The position numbers and the translations under genes are program-made. The notes below the pieces were generated by a model. It was not told the origin of the DNA and did no database searches. It was given only the letters and a program-made list of their open reading frames with translations. A stretch of 64,000 bases of DNA from Roseburia sp. (lineage in GTDB: Bacteria; Bacillota; Clostridia; Lachnospirales; Lachnospiraceae): the NCBI GenBank assembly GCA_017937095.1, contig JAGBEG010000012.1:1-64000 (forward strand), given 5' to 3'. Shown piece by piece: positions 63,715-64,000 of this stretch (position 1 is its first letter; every line of letters begins with the position of its first letter).

Positions 63715-64000
63715 ATGGAGAAATTTTCATCTGATTTTATGCTCGGCGCAGCGACTGCCGCCCATCAGGTAGAGGGCAATAACACGAACAGCGACTGCTG
63801 GGCGATGGAGCAAATGGAGCACACCAGCTATCTTGAGCCGTCTCTGGACGCGGTGGACCATTATCACCGCTACGAAGAAGACATCCGGCTTCTTGCCGAT
63901 GCAGGCTTAAACGCCTACCGCTTTTCTATCGAATGGGCGAGAATTGAGCCGCAGGAGGGACAATTCGATCAAACGGAGACAGAGCACTACCGGGATGTTA
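63715..64000 (+). CDS. GH1 beta-glucosidase/6-phospho-beta-glucosidase, 5' part
   Basis: First 95 codons only; the window ends inside the gene. MLGAATAAHQVEGNN is the GH1 N-terminal signature, with LLADAGLNAYRFSIEWARIE holding the first conserved barrel strands. GGAGG stands 9 bases before the ATG. Whether it prefers phosphorylated substrates depends on C-terminal residues outside the window. Confidence 0.88.
   Translation, partial: MEKFSSDFMLGAATAAHQVEGNNTNSDCWAMEQMEHTSYLEPSLDAVDHYHRYEEDIRLLADAGLNAYRFSIEWARIEPQEGQFDQTETEHYRDV

Overview
The window (about 50% G+C, strong AGGAGG-type ribosome binding sites, short stop/start overlaps) looks like the chromosome of a gut Lachnospiraceae/Clostridium cluster XIVa Firmicute. 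The best lineage marker is a butyryl-CoA:acetate CoA-transferase at 48.1-49.4 kb. The glycerol operon with a DUF1667 protein, the GH-rich sugar operons, the two-gene SUF-type operon and the DhaS-like TetR regulators fit the same group. No rRNA, tRNA, CRISPR array, integrase or transposase was recognised.

Layout. 0-1.5 kb: 5' part of an RHS-repeat toxin-like protein running off the left edge. 1.7-3.3 kb: YbaK deacylase and an SseB-like protein. 3.3-3.7 kb: a 91-bp tandem repeat and a multi-hairpin dispersed repeat. 3.97-9.4 kb: glycerol operon (glpK, glpF, a GlpA-like oxidase, a second FAD oxidoreductase, DUF1667) with a candidate internal attenuator. Facing it, 9.5-10.7 kb, are a TetR regulator and the antiterminator glpP, with GACA-N12-TGTC dyads upstream. 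10.9-13.1 kb: a hybrid histidine kinase whose phospho-acceptor His is Asn, coupled to a CPBP membrane protein. 13.2-15.6 kb: a three-gene lipid cluster (PlsY-like, MGDG-synthase-like glycosyltransferase, SGNH hydrolase). 15.8-18.4 kb: oleate hydratase and a TetR. 18.5-20.2 kb: sufB/D-like and sufC. 20.4-22.2 kb: serine hydrolase and MerR. 22.3-30.6 kb: a seven-gene sucrose operon read from one promoter whose -35 lies in a perfect 20-bp LacI-type operator.

30.9-37.9 kb: a Gld-like ABC-2 export system (ATPase, permease, GldG-like, DUF4340) beside an OmpR-type two-component system. 38-39.5 kb: RlmD. 39.6-42.7 kb: an AT-rich, probably acquired, BcgI-like type IIB restriction-modification pair whose 5' end is out of frame with its best RBS. 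42.9-46.6 kb: RlmI, an EamA exporter and a GT2 protein, with a second copy of the multi-hairpin repeat between divergent genes. 46.7-52.1 kb: membrane protein, DUF3006-like mini-protein, CoA-transferase, a 22-bp tandem array, a DUF1266-DUF2185 fusion and a DUF4015 lipoprotein. 52.1-56 kb: a frameshifted mini-gene, a 29-aa holin-like toxin, GNAT proteins including an AAC(6')-like one, a DJ-1/PfpI protein and a WYL regulator. 56.1-64 kb: a rhamnosidase / TIM-barrel isomerase / GH2 / GPH-symporter operon divergent from a GH1 gene cut by the right edge.

Logic. Most of the window is sugar and glycerol catabolism: glycerol enters by GlpF, is phosphorylated by GlpK and oxidised by the GlpA-like set; sucrose enters by ABC transport and is split by sucrose phosphorylase and GH32, with fructose phosphorylated by the PfkB kinase. 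The features I would check first are the two-copy structured repeat with compensatory changes, the RM start anomaly with its octamer repeat, the His-less kinase, the glp attenuator and the hidden small genes.
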